A DNA stretch of 64,000 nt from UBA6224 sp963730375 (GTDB lineage: Bacteria > Patescibacteriota > Saccharimonadia > Saccharimonadales > UBA4665), in assembly GCA_963730375.1 (NCBI GenBank), contig CAVSRJ010000001.1, positions 186,001-250,000 on the forward strand. Reading direction: 5' to 3'. The notes under the pieces were generated by a model. The model searched no databases and was not told the origin of the DNA. It saw only the letters and a program-made list of their open reading frames with translations. The position numbers were made by a program, and so were the translations under genes. Below are positions 51,675 through 60,111 of this stretch, piece by piece (the first letter of the stretch is position 1; the number at the start of each line of letters is the position of its first letter).

Positions 51675-52340
51675 TCACCCGTGAGCGAATACGATGGCGT
51701 CGACGCGTTTCGCACCGGCTCGTTTCAATGCGCTGGCCGCCGCCTCTAGTGTTGCCCCCGTAGTCATAACATCATCTACCAGCACGACATGCCTACCGCT
51801 AATCGCAGTATCACTCGACACCTCAAAACTATCTCGCAGCTGGAGTAATCGCTGCTGGCGCGTGGCACCGACCTGGCGACTCTGGCCAATGCGTCGCAGC
51901 GCACCAACCTCTTCAGCGGAACAGCGGTGGGCAAGACGGACAGACAGTAATTTTGCCTGGTCAAAGCCGCGCGCTCGGACACGACTGGTGGCCGTAGGCA
52001 CGGGGACGAGCACAGCGTCGTCTTCGAGAAAAGGGGACATCATGGCCGACATGGAATCCGCTGCGGCACGGGCGCCGCCGAATTTCATTCTCGCTATCAG
52101 AGCCTTGCTACTGTCAGCATATTCGCTCACGACACGGACCTTGTACAGTGGACTCGACCGTCGACAGGTTGTGCATGTCCGTCCATTTTCAGAGAGCCGG
52201 TTACAGCGATAACAGCGTGGGGCAGGTGTGGATATCGAATTTTTGCACGACTCACATAGCAGCGCGCCTTCGGCGCTGCAACGAACACAATTGTGGGGCG
52301 CAAACCATGCTACAATAGCTTCAAACATAAACGTTGTCAT
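51675..52340 (-). CDS. comF: ComF family phosphoribosyltransferase-like protein
   Basis: 221 residues from ATG 52340 (TACAAC 6 bp upstream; other ATGs at 52388 and 52328 are possible). The N-terminus has four Cys pairs (NCVRC, LCESC, RCYRC, TCTTC) as in ComF zinc-binding heads. The C-terminal PRTase domain has VPVPTATSRVRARGFDQA and the PRPP loop VVLVDDVMTTGATL. ComF helps DNA uptake in competent bacteria, and import would fit a lineage depending on external nucleic acids. The exact enzymatic role is unknown. Confidence 0.92.
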   Translation of the reverse strand: MTTFMFEAIVAWFAPHNCVRCSAEGALLCESCKNSISTPAPRCYRCNRLSENGRTCTTCRRSSPLYKVRVVSEYADSSKALIARMKFGGARAAADSMSAMMSPFLEDDAVLVPVPTATSRVRARGFDQAKLLSVRLAHRCSAEEVGALRRIGQSRQVGATRQQRLLQLRDSFEVSSDTAISGRHVVLVDDVMTTGATLEAAASALKRAGAKRVDAIVFAHG

Positions 52341-52369
52341 TAATGTGTTGTAAATAAAGTGTTCAAAGG

Positions 52370-52399
52370 TTGCGAACACCTTAAACACTAAGCTATACT
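52370..52399 (+). promoter_or_regulatory. hsp20 promoter
   Basis: TTGCGA (52370-52375), 18-bp spacer, TATACT (52394-52399). The leader to the ATG at 52458 is about 50 nt. No CIRCE was found here. Confidence 0.6.
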
Positions 52400-52457
52400 G
52401 CTATAAAGACAAAAACGCAATACTAATTTTTGTTATAAACAACTTGGAGGGTAACAA

Positions 52458-52949
52458 ATGATGGCGCGACGCAATCGCGATGACGAACTCTTGCTGGAAG
52501 AGGACGAGTTGACGGCAGCCTTTTTGGGCGACGACGACATGGTTACAGATGCTCCGGCTGATGACAGCCAGCAGCAGCCTGCAGCACCAGCAGAAGACGA
52601 GTGGGACGAAGAAGACGCTCAACTGCCCGGTCAATTGGCTGTCGACGTCTACGAAACCAAGGAAAAGCTGGTCGTTAAGGCCCGCACCGCCGGTGTTAAC
52701 AAAGGCGAGCTAGACGTCAGTATATCTGACAATCAGCTCACCATCCGCGGCACGCTGAGTGCCGGTAATGATGACGGGGTAGAGAACTACTTCTTGCAGG
52801 AATGCTACTGGGGCGAGTTCAGTCGAACGATTGCGCTGCCAGTTCCTGTCAAGGAAGAAGAGATTGAGGCCGTCCTCAAGGATGGCGTCCTCACTATCAG
52901 CTTTGGCAAGGTCAAACAAGACACCGTCAAAAAGATCCAAGTCCTGTAA
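52458..52949 (+). CDS. Small heat-shock protein, Hsp20/alpha-crystallin family
   Basis: 163 residues. An acidic, Gln-rich N-terminal arm (about 1-55) precedes the alpha-crystallin domain (LAVDVYETKEKLVVKARTAG, then ISDNQLTIRGTL, GEFSRTIALPVPV and KDGVLTISFGK). The C-terminal IxI anchor is probably IQVL. It binds unfolding proteins without ATP. TTGGAGGGT is the ribosome site. It is divergent from comF. Confidence 0.94.
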   Translation: MMARRNRDDELLLEEDELTAAFLGDDDMVTDAPADDSQQQPAAPAEDEWDEEDAQLPGQLAVDVYETKEKLVVKARTAGVNKGELDVSISDNQLTIRGTLSAGNDDGVENYFLQECYWGEFSRTIALPVPVKEEEIEAVLKDGVLTISFGKVKQDTVKKIQVL

Positions 52950-52971
52950 TACAAGTAACGGGACAATAACT

Positions 52972-52998
52972 AACAGCCGATATAGTCGGCTGTTTTTT
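52972..52998 (+). terminator. Terminator of hsp20
   Basis: Stem ACAGCCGA / TCGGCTGT followed by TTTTTT. Confidence 0.9.
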
Positions 52999-53046
52999 AT
53001 TGCCGGTGTGTCAACCGAACGGAGAGTGGACCAGAAACCAAAATAA

Positions 53047-53071
53047 AAACCCCTCCGCGCGGGAGGGGTTT
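53047..53071. terminator. Terminator at the end of the pilin-like operon
   Basis: AAACCCCTCC / GGGAGGGGTTT with loop GCGC, 20 bp past the last pilin-like gene. Symmetric arms allow action on both strands. Confidence 0.88.
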
Positions 53072-53091
53072 CGTAAACGGCTTGGTTTCTA

Positions 53092-53517
53092 CTAGGCAAT
53101 TTTGTTCGCCTGCTGGAGGACGAAGTGGACGATAACTTGTGACAGTGCCACGATGATCAGACCGATAACAGCGTAGATAAGCGTGTTCTTCGCAGATGCG
53201 ACCTTGTTCTGGTCACCACCGGAGGTGATATAGCGTAGGCCACCCCAGATGACCATCAGGACGGCAATCACACCGACGATGGCAGAGAAGATGTTAACGA
53301 CGTTTGTCAGCAGAGTGTTCAAACCTGAGTTGCCGGTGTCTCCGGTACAACTGGCGTTGTTACCTGTAGTACTGATGTTGATGTCAGTCCCGGTACAAAC
53401 ACCGCCCTTAATGTCTGCGGCGGCGAATGCTGGTGTTGCTGACACTGCAACAGGCGCAACAAGCACGGCCAACGCTGCAAAACTAGTAATGAGTTGCTTA
53501 ATTTTTTGAGTAATCAT
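53092..53517 (-). CDS. VirB2/TrbC-like pilin subunit (paralogue 6)
   Basis: 141 residues from ATG 53517, with AAAGG upstream. It has a signal peptide (about 1-32, ending in ATPAFA), a short polar mature start with two Cys (VCTGTDI, ASCTGD), and two membrane helices separated by RYITSGGDQNKVASAKNT. The layout (signal, TM, charged loop with GGD, TM) is that of conjugative pilins. Six consecutive genes share the loop motif, so they arose by duplication. It would assemble into a surface pilus or form a membrane ring. Confidence 0.8.
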   Translation of the reverse strand: MITQKIKQLITSFAALAVLVAPVAVSATPAFAAADIKGGVCTGTDINISTTGNNASCTGDTGNSGLNTLLTNVVNIFSAIVGVIAVLMVIWGGLRYITSGGDQNKVASAKNTLIYAVIGLIIVALSQVIVHFVLQQANKIA

Positions 53518-53593
53518 GTATTGAATACCTTTCTTAGTTTCCTGGTTATGGTTATAGCACAAACGGAATAGGGGGAGCAAGCCTTTGTGGCGG

Positions 53594-53983
53594 TTATGGC
53601 GTCTTCTGGAGTACAAAGTGCACGATTAATTGCGACAGTGCCACGATGACGAGACCGACGATAGCATAAATGAGCGTGCTTTTGGCAGTAGCCACTTTTT
53701 GCGAATCTCCACCTGATGTAATGTAGCGAAAACCACTCAGCATGACCATGATAACGGCCACAGCACCGATGATAGAGCTGAGCACAACGAGGATGGTTTT
53801 GATGACGCTACTGATTTCTTTGCCGCCGCCGCTACAACTACCCCCCACTTCCGACAAGCCTCCACAGGCGTTGTTCTTGAAGGTGGTGCTAGCTGCCGCA
53901 CTGGCTAGGGCGGGGGTCATCGCACCAACACCTAACACCACAATGCTCAGGCTGACGATGAATTGTTTGAGACGCTGCTGCAT
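53594..53983 (-). CDS. VirB2/TrbC-like pilin subunit (paralogue 5)
   Basis: 129 residues. The signal peptide (cleavage near ALASA) is followed by a Cys pair (NACGG, SCSGG) and two TM helices with the loop RYITSGGDSQKVATAKSTL. It is closest to paralogue 6: the stretch from the first TM to the C-terminal VHFVLQ is nearly the same. The 77-bp gap to that gene contains an AAGCCTTTG-type leader and no terminator. Confidence 0.8.
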   Translation of the reverse strand: MQQRLKQFIVSLSIVVLGVGAMTPALASAAASTTFKNNACGGLSEVGGSCSGGGKEISSVIKTILVVLSSIIGAVAVIMVMLSGFRYITSGGDSQKVATAKSTLIYAIVGLVIVALSQLIVHFVLQKTP

Positions 53984-53992
53984 TCTTTTCTC

Positions 53993-54394
53993 CTATAGTT
54001 TACTGAGGACAAGCGAGACAATCGCTTGGGCGAGGACGGCCAGTATGATGCCCACCAGGGCGTACAACAAGCCATCGCGCGCTCGTTTAATATTATTGGG
54101 ATCACCTCTCGAAGTTATGAAACGCAGACCGCTCAGAATGATAACGATAACAGCCGTAACACCGAGGACGGCGGCTACGATCTGGATGGCCACTTTGATT
54201 ACCTCAATCACAGGGTTCTTCTTGCTGGCAGGACCGAGAGCTTCCTTACAGAAATCTGTCTTAGCACCTCCGGTCGTACAGACATTGAAACCATTATCGG
54301 TCGTGTCGGCCAGGGCAGGCTGCGTAGCCGCCGCAACTATGAAAAAGCTGCTGAACACCACGAGAGCTGAAATAATAGCGTTTCGCAACATCAC
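53993..54394 (-). CDS. VirB2/TrbC-like pilin subunit (paralogue 4)
   Basis: 133 residues. Signal peptide (ending ATQPALA), Cys pair (NVCTTGG, DFCKEA), then two TM helices with the loop RFITSRGDPNNIKRARDGL. Its ATG overlaps the stop of paralogue 3 by 4 bp, indicating coupled translation. Confidence 0.78.
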   Translation of the reverse strand: MMLRNAIISALVVFSSFFIVAAATQPALADTTDNGFNVCTTGGAKTDFCKEALGPASKKNPVIEVIKVAIQIVAAVLGVTAVIVIILSGLRFITSRGDPNNIKRARDGLLYALVGIILAVLAQAIVSLVLSKL

Positions 54395-54717
54395 AAGCCT
54401 CCGAGCACGAGCCCCACAATGGCAGCTGATAAGACGGCAACTACCAGGCCCACTAGTGCGTAGATAATGGTGTTGCGTGCCTTGGTTGTTTCCTGGGGAT
54501 CACCCTGTGATTGGACGTATTTGAAAGCGCCGATGATAACGAACAATACCGCCATCGCACCGAGGGTGCTAAAAAATATTGCGAGCAGGGTATTGAAGCT
54601 ACTCTGGTTTGCGGCAATCTTTGGCAGACCCGTGTCACAACTGCTGCCGCCGCCCAAACATGCTTTATCCTTAACTTGCCCAGTGGCAGCGAACAGCATC
54701 GGCAGCGACATCATCAT
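54391..54717 (-). CDS. VirB2/TrbC-like pilin subunit (paralogue 3)
   Basis: 108 residues. The hydrophobic N-terminus is short (MMMSLPMLFAATG) and may be an incomplete signal. Cys pair (KACLGG, SCDTG), then two TM helices around KYVQSQGDPQETTKARNTI. Both ends overlap the neighbours by 4 bp. Confidence 0.75.
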   Translation of the reverse strand: MMMSLPMLFAATGQVKDKACLGGGSSCDTGLPKIAANQSSFNTLLAIFFSTLGAMAVLFVIIGAFKYVQSQGDPQETTKARNTIIYALVGLVVAVLSAAIVGLVLGGL

Positions 54718-55082
54718 GACACCCTCCCGGCGATAAAGCTCACAGTCGTTGCCGCGATGACAGCGATGACTAGGCCGACAATGGCATTCATGAGCGTGTG
54801 CCGCGCCTGGGTAGCCTTGTCGGGCTCACCGCGCGTCATGACGAACTGTGTGCCGCCGTACAGGATCATAATTACAGCGGCCAGCGCCGCGACGCGGAGC
54901 AATAGCTCGAGGATTGCGGCCACAATCAGCCAAACATCATTGAGGCTAGTGAGCTGAGGAGTACAAACACCAGTGTTTGGGTCCACGTGGCCGGGGAGGT
55001 ATTTATACCACTTCGGAAAGCCCAGGAAGTTGCCGCCAGAGCAGGCGGCAGCAAAGTTGTGTGCGAGATAGTGCATTATCAT
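54714..55082 (-). CDS. VirB2/TrbC-like pilin subunit (paralogue 2)
   Basis: 122 residues. No clear signal peptide. A polar N-terminal part with two Cys and aromatic residues (NFLGFPKWYKYLPGHV) precedes two TM helices and the loop QFVMTRGEPDKATQARHTL. The aromatic N-terminus differs from the other copies and may face outward. Both ends overlap neighbours by 4 bp. Confidence 0.75.
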   Translation of the reverse strand: MIMHYLAHNFAAACSGGNFLGFPKWYKYLPGHVDPNTGVCTPQLTSLNDVWLIVAAILELLLRVAALAAVIMILYGGTQFVMTRGEPDKATQARHTLMNAIVGLVIAVIAATTVSFIAGRVS

Positions 55083-55537
55083 TGGAAGAATCCTGCCGGA
55101 ACGACGAAGTTAAGTATAGCGAACGCGAACAGGAATAGCAGAAACGCAAAGAAAGAGTTACGGATGCGCTCGACGGCACGCGCCGTGGCCTGTGGGTCAC
55201 CGCGTGACATGGTGTACTGAATGCCGCCGACGATAATGGAGCCGACCACTACCAGGCCAACACCGTTAGTCAAGAAACGGATAATTGCAAAGAGCATGTC
55301 CATAATGGGCTGGCCCTTGCCGTAACAACCGATGTTAATACTTGTGTAGACTGAGTTGGGTCTTGCGCCGCACTGGTGACCGGTCTGGGTAGAGCTGCCG
55401 GGGCCGCCGTTACCAGGATCAGGGCGAGCATACGATACGGCCGGCGCGAATGCCAGCGCGAGGGTCGCCCCAACAGCGAGCGTCATTGCAATGGAGTAAA
55501 TATTTTCGCGAAGGCTTTTTATTATCATAGTATGCAT
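55079..55537 (-). CDS. VirB2/TrbC-like pilin subunit (paralogue 1, operon-leading)
   Basis: 152 residues (ATG 55537 or 55528). Signal peptide (about 15-40, ending in VSYA), a Gly/Pro-rich linker with two Cys (HQCGAR, IGCYGK), and two TM helices around QYTMSRGDPQATARAVERI. It is divergent from the VirB6-like gene at 55638, and the promoters share a 100-bp gap. Confidence 0.75.
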   Translation of the reverse strand: MHTMIIKSLRENIYSIAMTLAVGATLALAFAPAVSYARPDPGNGGPGSSTQTGHQCGARPNSVYTSINIGCYGKGQPIMDMLFAIIRFLTNGVGLVVVGSIIVGGIQYTMSRGDPQATARAVERIRNSFFAFLLFLFAFAILNFVVPAGFFQ

Positions 55538-55637
55538 AACTTTTTACTAACTATACCTCCAGATAACCTACTACGCAATATCTAGGACATGCCCGGCACT
55601 ATACGACCAAGCCGTTTAGCGTTATAATCCGGGTATA

Positions 55638-57842
55638 ATGCGTTTTAGATTCGGCCGCATAACAAAGATTTGGCCAAAAACACTGGTGGGAAAGCTGCTC
55701 CTCGTCCCGATACTCGGTATACTGCTCTCCACCTCCGTGGTTGCGTTTACCGGCACCAATAGCAGCTACACTGCGCTGGCGGCGACCGGAGACCCGGAAG
55801 TTGACACCTGTGACGCTTCTGGCAGCCCTGCCTCTTGGTTTATTTGTCCGATTTATGATGGCATGGGTACGTTGAGCGACAAACTACTTGAATTCATTGT
55901 CAGTTTTCTAAAAACGAACCCTGTGTCGCTCAACCCCTCGAGCGATCCTAATGGAGCCAATGGACAAAACGTCACGTTCCAAGTGTGGTCGAACTTCCGA
56001 GTCTATGGCAACATACTCCTGGTTATTGCCGTTATCGTTATCGTCTTTGGACAGAGTATTGGCGGGGGGTTACTCGACGCCTACACCGTGAAAAAGGTCT
56101 TACCCCGCATATTGTTAGCCGCCATACTTATTAATATATCCATATATATTGTGGCGTTTTTGATTGATATCACCAATGTCATCGGGCAGGGGGCGGGAGA
56201 GATTATAAACGCACCCCTCAAAAACGTCAGTGTCTCACCGACCGGCTTCAAGCTCGGGCTGACCGCTGGTCTAGCCGCTGTTGTTGGTGGTGGTTTTACA
56301 ATTTCTGCGGCACTTTCTGCCCTGGGCGGCGCTGCTGTTATAGGGGAGTATCTCCCGTTTTTGCTGTTGTTTGTGGTGCTGCCAGTGGTATTCTCGATAC
56401 TCTTCGTCTTTATTATTCTGGCCTTGCGACAAGCGCTCATATTGGCACTGGTATTGGTGTCGCCCGTGGCGTTCGCACTGTATTGCCTACCCAATACTGA
56501 ACAGTACTTCCGGAAGTGGTGGGGACTACTCATCAATGTACTAATGATATATCCGATAATTGTGGTAATATTCGCTGTTGCCAACGTACTGGCCTACACC
56601 ACCATTGTGGCCAATGGTGAAGGCAGTATTTTGGGCTATTTCCTGGGATTTCTCCTGCAGTTCGTGCCACTCTTCATGATTCCGTACGCCTTTAGACTGG
56701 CGGGTGGAGTGCTAGGAAGCGCACACGCCCTTGTCACCAAGGGTGGCAAGATGGGAATTGGCGCCCTAAAGGGCGACGCGCGCGATCCAAACAGCATGGG
56801 CAACAAAGCAAAATTGCGTGCCAAAGGCTGGGCGGCCGAGAACGACCTGTCGCCTACAGCGATGGCAACGCGCGCTAACCCAACGACTCTACTCGGCAAG
56901 CGTCGTCGACAGCTGAGACAAGATCGCCTGGGCGCATCCCGTATCGCCTGGCGCGGAGCCTACGGCGAGCAGGGCAGTCAGCAATTATTCTATGACCAGC
57001 TCAAGGAAGACAGCCACGTGACCGGCGAATTAGCAAAATATACTAGTCGTGAATCGAGACAGGCAATCGAGAGTGAAATTGCAGCTTATGAGCGCGGAGA
57101 TCTAGACGAAGAAGGTAATAGGATTGGTTTTGAGAGAGATGGCGCACAACACAAGCGAAGACTGGCTGCTTCAGCCGCCGCAGACAAGATTGGTCGTTCG
57201 CCATTTATGCGCCAAAAGGCCCTCATGAACCCCAACACAATTGGCTACGAGCTGCAGGCCGGACAGAAAGGCTGGAACGAAGCGACCGGCATTATGGCGA
57301 ACTTGGCTGGTGGCAGAATGGAGAATGGGAAATTTGTCGGTGGTGATGAGGCTGCCTACGAATCGATGATGAACGAATTCCAGGCCATCGCAAAGGGCCC
57401 AGCCGGACGCAGCGACCTGTCGGCAGCCGTCGATGGCAAAAATTACGACGGCTACCGTGCCTGGACATCGGTTGGCATGTACCAACACGGCAATGGTAAG
57501 CCTGGCTCTATCAAGGGTCATGCCGAGTACTTCCGTGGCCTGCAACGTCGCGCTATGGATAACGCACTGACCGCGGAAGAGAAGAAAGCATTTAACGGCT
57601 CCGCCGATAAAGCCCTCGATGCGGTCGCCGTATTTAGTAAGGAGCTGAAGAATATGGGTGACAGCGCAACTGGTGCGGTTGCCGACGCCGCCAATCAGGA
57701 ATACCAGAGCATGCTGTCTAATTCACGACAGGCTGCTGGTGAAGATCTGCAAATCCGTATGCAACGTCCAGAAGTCACACAGCGAGCCCGTGGCTATGAC
57801 CGTGAGGAGCAAATGCGTATTAATCAGGGTCTGCGTAGCTAG
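55638..57842 (+). CDS. VirB6/TrbL-like multi-pass membrane protein of the T4SS locus
   Basis: 734 residues. A signal-like N-terminal helix, then about six to eight further TM helices up to about residue 370, then a long hydrophilic, helical and charged C-terminal half (about 380-734). VirB6-type proteins form the inner-membrane channel of type IV secretion systems; the family call rests on topology and the neighbouring PrgI-VirB4 genes. TATAAT lies 9 bp before the ATG. It starts the plus-strand operon. Confidence 0.7.
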   Translation: MRFRFGRITKIWPKTLVGKLLLVPILGILLSTSVVAFTGTNSSYTALAATGDPEVDTCDASGSPASWFICPIYDGMGTLSDKLLEFIVSFLKTNPVSLNPSSDPNGANGQNVTFQVWSNFRVYGNILLVIAVIVIVFGQSIGGGLLDAYTVKKVLPRILLAAILINISIYIVAFLIDITNVIGQGAGEIINAPLKNVSVSPTGFKLGLTAGLAAVVGGGFTISAALSALGGAAVIGEYLPFLLLFVVLPVVFSILFVFIILALRQALILALVLVSPVAFALYCLPNTEQYFRKWWGLLINVLMIYPIIVVIFAVANVLAYTTIVANGEGSILGYFLGFLLQFVPLFMIPYAFRLAGGVLGSAHALVTKGGKMGIGALKGDARDPNSMGNKAKLRAKGWAAENDLSPTAMATRANPTTLLGKRRRQLRQDRLGASRIAWRGAYGEQGSQQLFYDQLKEDSHVTGELAKYTSRESRQAIESEIAAYERGDLDEEGNRIGFERDGAQHKRRLAASAAADKIGRSPFMRQKALMNPNTIGYELQAGQKGWNEATGIMANLAGGRMENGKFVGGDEAAYESMMNEFQAIAKGPAGRSDLSAAVDGKNYDGYRAWTSVGMYQHGNGKPGSIKGHAEYFRGLQRRAMDNALTAEEKKAFNGSADKALDAVAVFSKELKNMGDSATGAVADAANQEYQSMLSNSRQAAGEDLQIRMQRPEVTQRARGYDREEQMRINQGLRS

Positions 57843-57863
57843 CAGCTACAAGGGGAGTGAATA

Positions 57864-59066
57864 ATGTCGCAATATAAAGTACTCCAGGATATCGAGGCAG
57901 AGGACAAGCTCCTCGGGCCGTTCAGCCTGCGTCAGTTCATCTATGCCGGTGGCGCAGTATTGATGGGCTACCTGTCGTATGTGGCTATCGTGAAGGGCGT
58001 TCCATTCTTGCTGTTGATATTTGTGCCACCCATGTTGTTCTGTATGTTCTTCGCGTGGCCGTGGAGCCCCGATCAGCCAACCGAAGTCTGGGCACTGGCG
58101 CGCATTCGCTTTATGTTCAAGACCCGTCGCCGCATCTGGGATCAGAGTGGCGCCAGAGACCTCGTCACGATTACCGCGCCAAAACAAGTCGAGCGAACCT
58201 ACACGAACGGTCTGTCCCAGTCGGAAGTCCGCAGTCGTCTAGCGGCGTTGGCTGATACGATTGATAGCCGTGGCTGGGCGGTCAAGAATTCGAACGTGAA
58301 CATGCCGGCCTTGCCATCCTACGACACCGATCCGTCAGACAGACTCGTCGCCAGCAGCGCGTTACCCCAAGTAGTGGGTGACGTCGATGTCCAGGCCGAC
58401 GACGACATCCTGGACGAGCAAAACAACCCCGTCGCGCAACAGTTTGACCACATGATGCAGGAGTCCAGCCAGGCACACCGACAGCGCATTATCAATCAGC
58501 TCAATGGCAAGACACCACCAGCCCCCAGTCCAACCACGCAGGATGGCGCGACGCAACCAGATTACTGGTTCCTACATGAGCAGCAGGCGGCCCCGAACTC
58601 ACCGCGCCCCAATGCTGACAACGTCGTCTTCGCCAACCCTCAGGTCGTCCACCCCGGCACCAACATGACCAATAGTGCGCCGGCCCCAACCCCAGATGAA
58701 GAGGCTATCGCACAACAGGCGCTCCAGCAGGGCAGCACGCAGCAGCAATACCAGAACATGCACCTGCGCACCATTAACCCGCTGGGCGGCGACCAGCCTG
58801 CACCAACCCAGCCACCCCAAGCTACGCAGCAGTCCGCAGATCAGCCGCCACAACAGATGGCCGATGATGTTGCATCTGCCGGGCAACAACCGGTTGATAC
58901 ACAGGTGCAACCACCGGCAAATCCGCCTGTGACACCACAGCCTGACCCTGCTATACTGAATTTAGCGAGCAGCAATGATTTGGATGTGGCGACACTGGCC
59001 CGACAGGCACAGCGTTCACAGCACCCAGATTCACCCGATGACGAAGTCGTCATCTCGCTTCGATAG
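57864..59066 (+). CDS. PrgI-family T4SS protein
   Basis: 400 residues. The PrgI domain (about 1-110) begins YKVLQDIEAEDKLLGPFSLRQ, with two adjacent TM helices at about 28-62. After that the chain becomes hydrophilic and then Gln/Pro/Ala-rich and probably disordered to the end. PrgI proteins are small VirB3-like partners of the VirB4 ATPase in Gram-positive and CPR systems; the long tail here is an extension. AGGGGAGTG precedes the ATG. Confidence 0.88.
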   Translation: MSQYKVLQDIEAEDKLLGPFSLRQFIYAGGAVLMGYLSYVAIVKGVPFLLLIFVPPMLFCMFFAWPWSPDQPTEVWALARIRFMFKTRRRIWDQSGARDLVTITAPKQVERTYTNGLSQSEVRSRLAALADTIDSRGWAVKNSNVNMPALPSYDTDPSDRLVASSALPQVVGDVDVQADDDILDEQNNPVAQQFDHMMQESSQAHRQRIINQLNGKTPPAPSPTTQDGATQPDYWFLHEQQAAPNSPRPNADNVVFANPQVVHPGTNMTNSAPAPTPDEEAIAQQALQQGSTQQQYQNMHLRTINPLGGDQPAPTQPPQATQQSADQPPQQMADDVASAGQQPVDTQVQPPANPPVTPQPDPAILNLASSNDLDVATLARQAQRSQHPDSPDDEVVISLR

Positions 59067-59195
59067 CTTAACTAGCAAGCGTACAGGTGGGCACCGTTAT
59101 GGATCGATTCGTATGAGGTGGTCAGAAGATTGCCACACAATCGTCCCATGCCTCTTGTCCACGCGTCGCGTAATTGCACGGACACCATAGATTAG

Positions 59196-60092
59196 ATGAA
59201 CCCCTCGGCACCCAACCAGCCAACACAAAGCCAATCCCCACAGGGGCAGCCTCCTGGCACCCAAGGCGGACAGGGTCAGCTGCATTATCAACCACCGGCT
59301 CCTCCAGAACCTGTCGCAGTCGGAGGCCAAGCCCAGACCATTCCCGCCGGCGCTACACCCACTAACCCCAACAGCACCCAGAACACATTGCAAATTGCCG
59401 AAATCCGCGACGGTATCGTTATTCTCAACGATGGCTCGTTTCGTTCGGTCATTATGATGAAATCGGTCAACTTTGACCTGATGAGCCCCCAAGAACAAGA
59501 GGCAGTTGAGTACAGCTACCAGGGCTTTTTGAACTCGCTGTACTTCCCGGTACAGATTTTTGTCCGCTCATCGCGTGTCGACTTGCGACCATACGTCGAG
59601 CGCCTGGACAAAATTCGCGGCGAACACGACAACATGCTGCTAGCGCTGCTGATGGAGGACTATATCAATTTCATTGACAGCCTCAGCCAACAGACCAACA
59701 TTATGGACAAGGTGTTTTATGTGGTGGTGCCGTATTTTCCTCGAACCGACGTTCAACAGGCGCTTACGCAGAGCAAGAACTTCTTTAGTGGCCTGGGGCA
59801 AATCTTTAGCAGCAAGGAAGACCACGTCACCATCAATGAAGCAGACCTCGAGGCCGCCAAAACCGAACTGCGCAACCGTGTCCAGAGCGTGCTTGGTGGT
59901 ATGATCCAGTGTGGTGTCCAGGGGTTGCCGCTTGATACGCAGGAGCTGATTGAGTTGTATTATGATACCTACAACCCTGACACGGCGACCCGTCAGCAGC
60001 TGAAGAACTTCAGTGATTTGACCGCCGACATCGTCACTAAAGGCCAGGGGCCAGCACCCCAGCAACGACTTCAGGGAGGCCTAGACCAATGA
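59196..60092 (+). CDS. T4SS protein with TraC/VirB4 N-terminal-like domain
   Basis: 298 residues. A Gln/Pro/Gly-rich first about 65 residues precede a domain starting IRDGIVILNDGSFRSVIMMKSVNFDLMSP. This domain matches the start of TraC-like ATPases but lacks any Walker motif. It is immediately followed by the VirB4 gene (19 bp gap), so VirB4 function seems to be divided between a separate N-terminal-like protein and the ATPase. No good ribosome site is visible. Confidence 0.7.
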   Translation: MNPSAPNQPTQSQSPQGQPPGTQGGQGQLHYQPPAPPEPVAVGGQAQTIPAGATPTNPNSTQNTLQIAEIRDGIVILNDGSFRSVIMMKSVNFDLMSPQEQEAVEYSYQGFLNSLYFPVQIFVRSSRVDLRPYVERLDKIRGEHDNMLLALLMEDYINFIDSLSQQTNIMDKVFYVVVPYFPRTDVQQALTQSKNFFSGLGQIFSSKEDHVTINEADLEAAKTELRNRVQSVLGGMIQCGVQGLPLDTQELIELYYDTYNPDTATRQQLKNFSDLTADIVTKGQGPAPQQRLQGGLDQ

Positions 60093-60111
60093 ATCACAGG
60101 AGCATCTTCTA

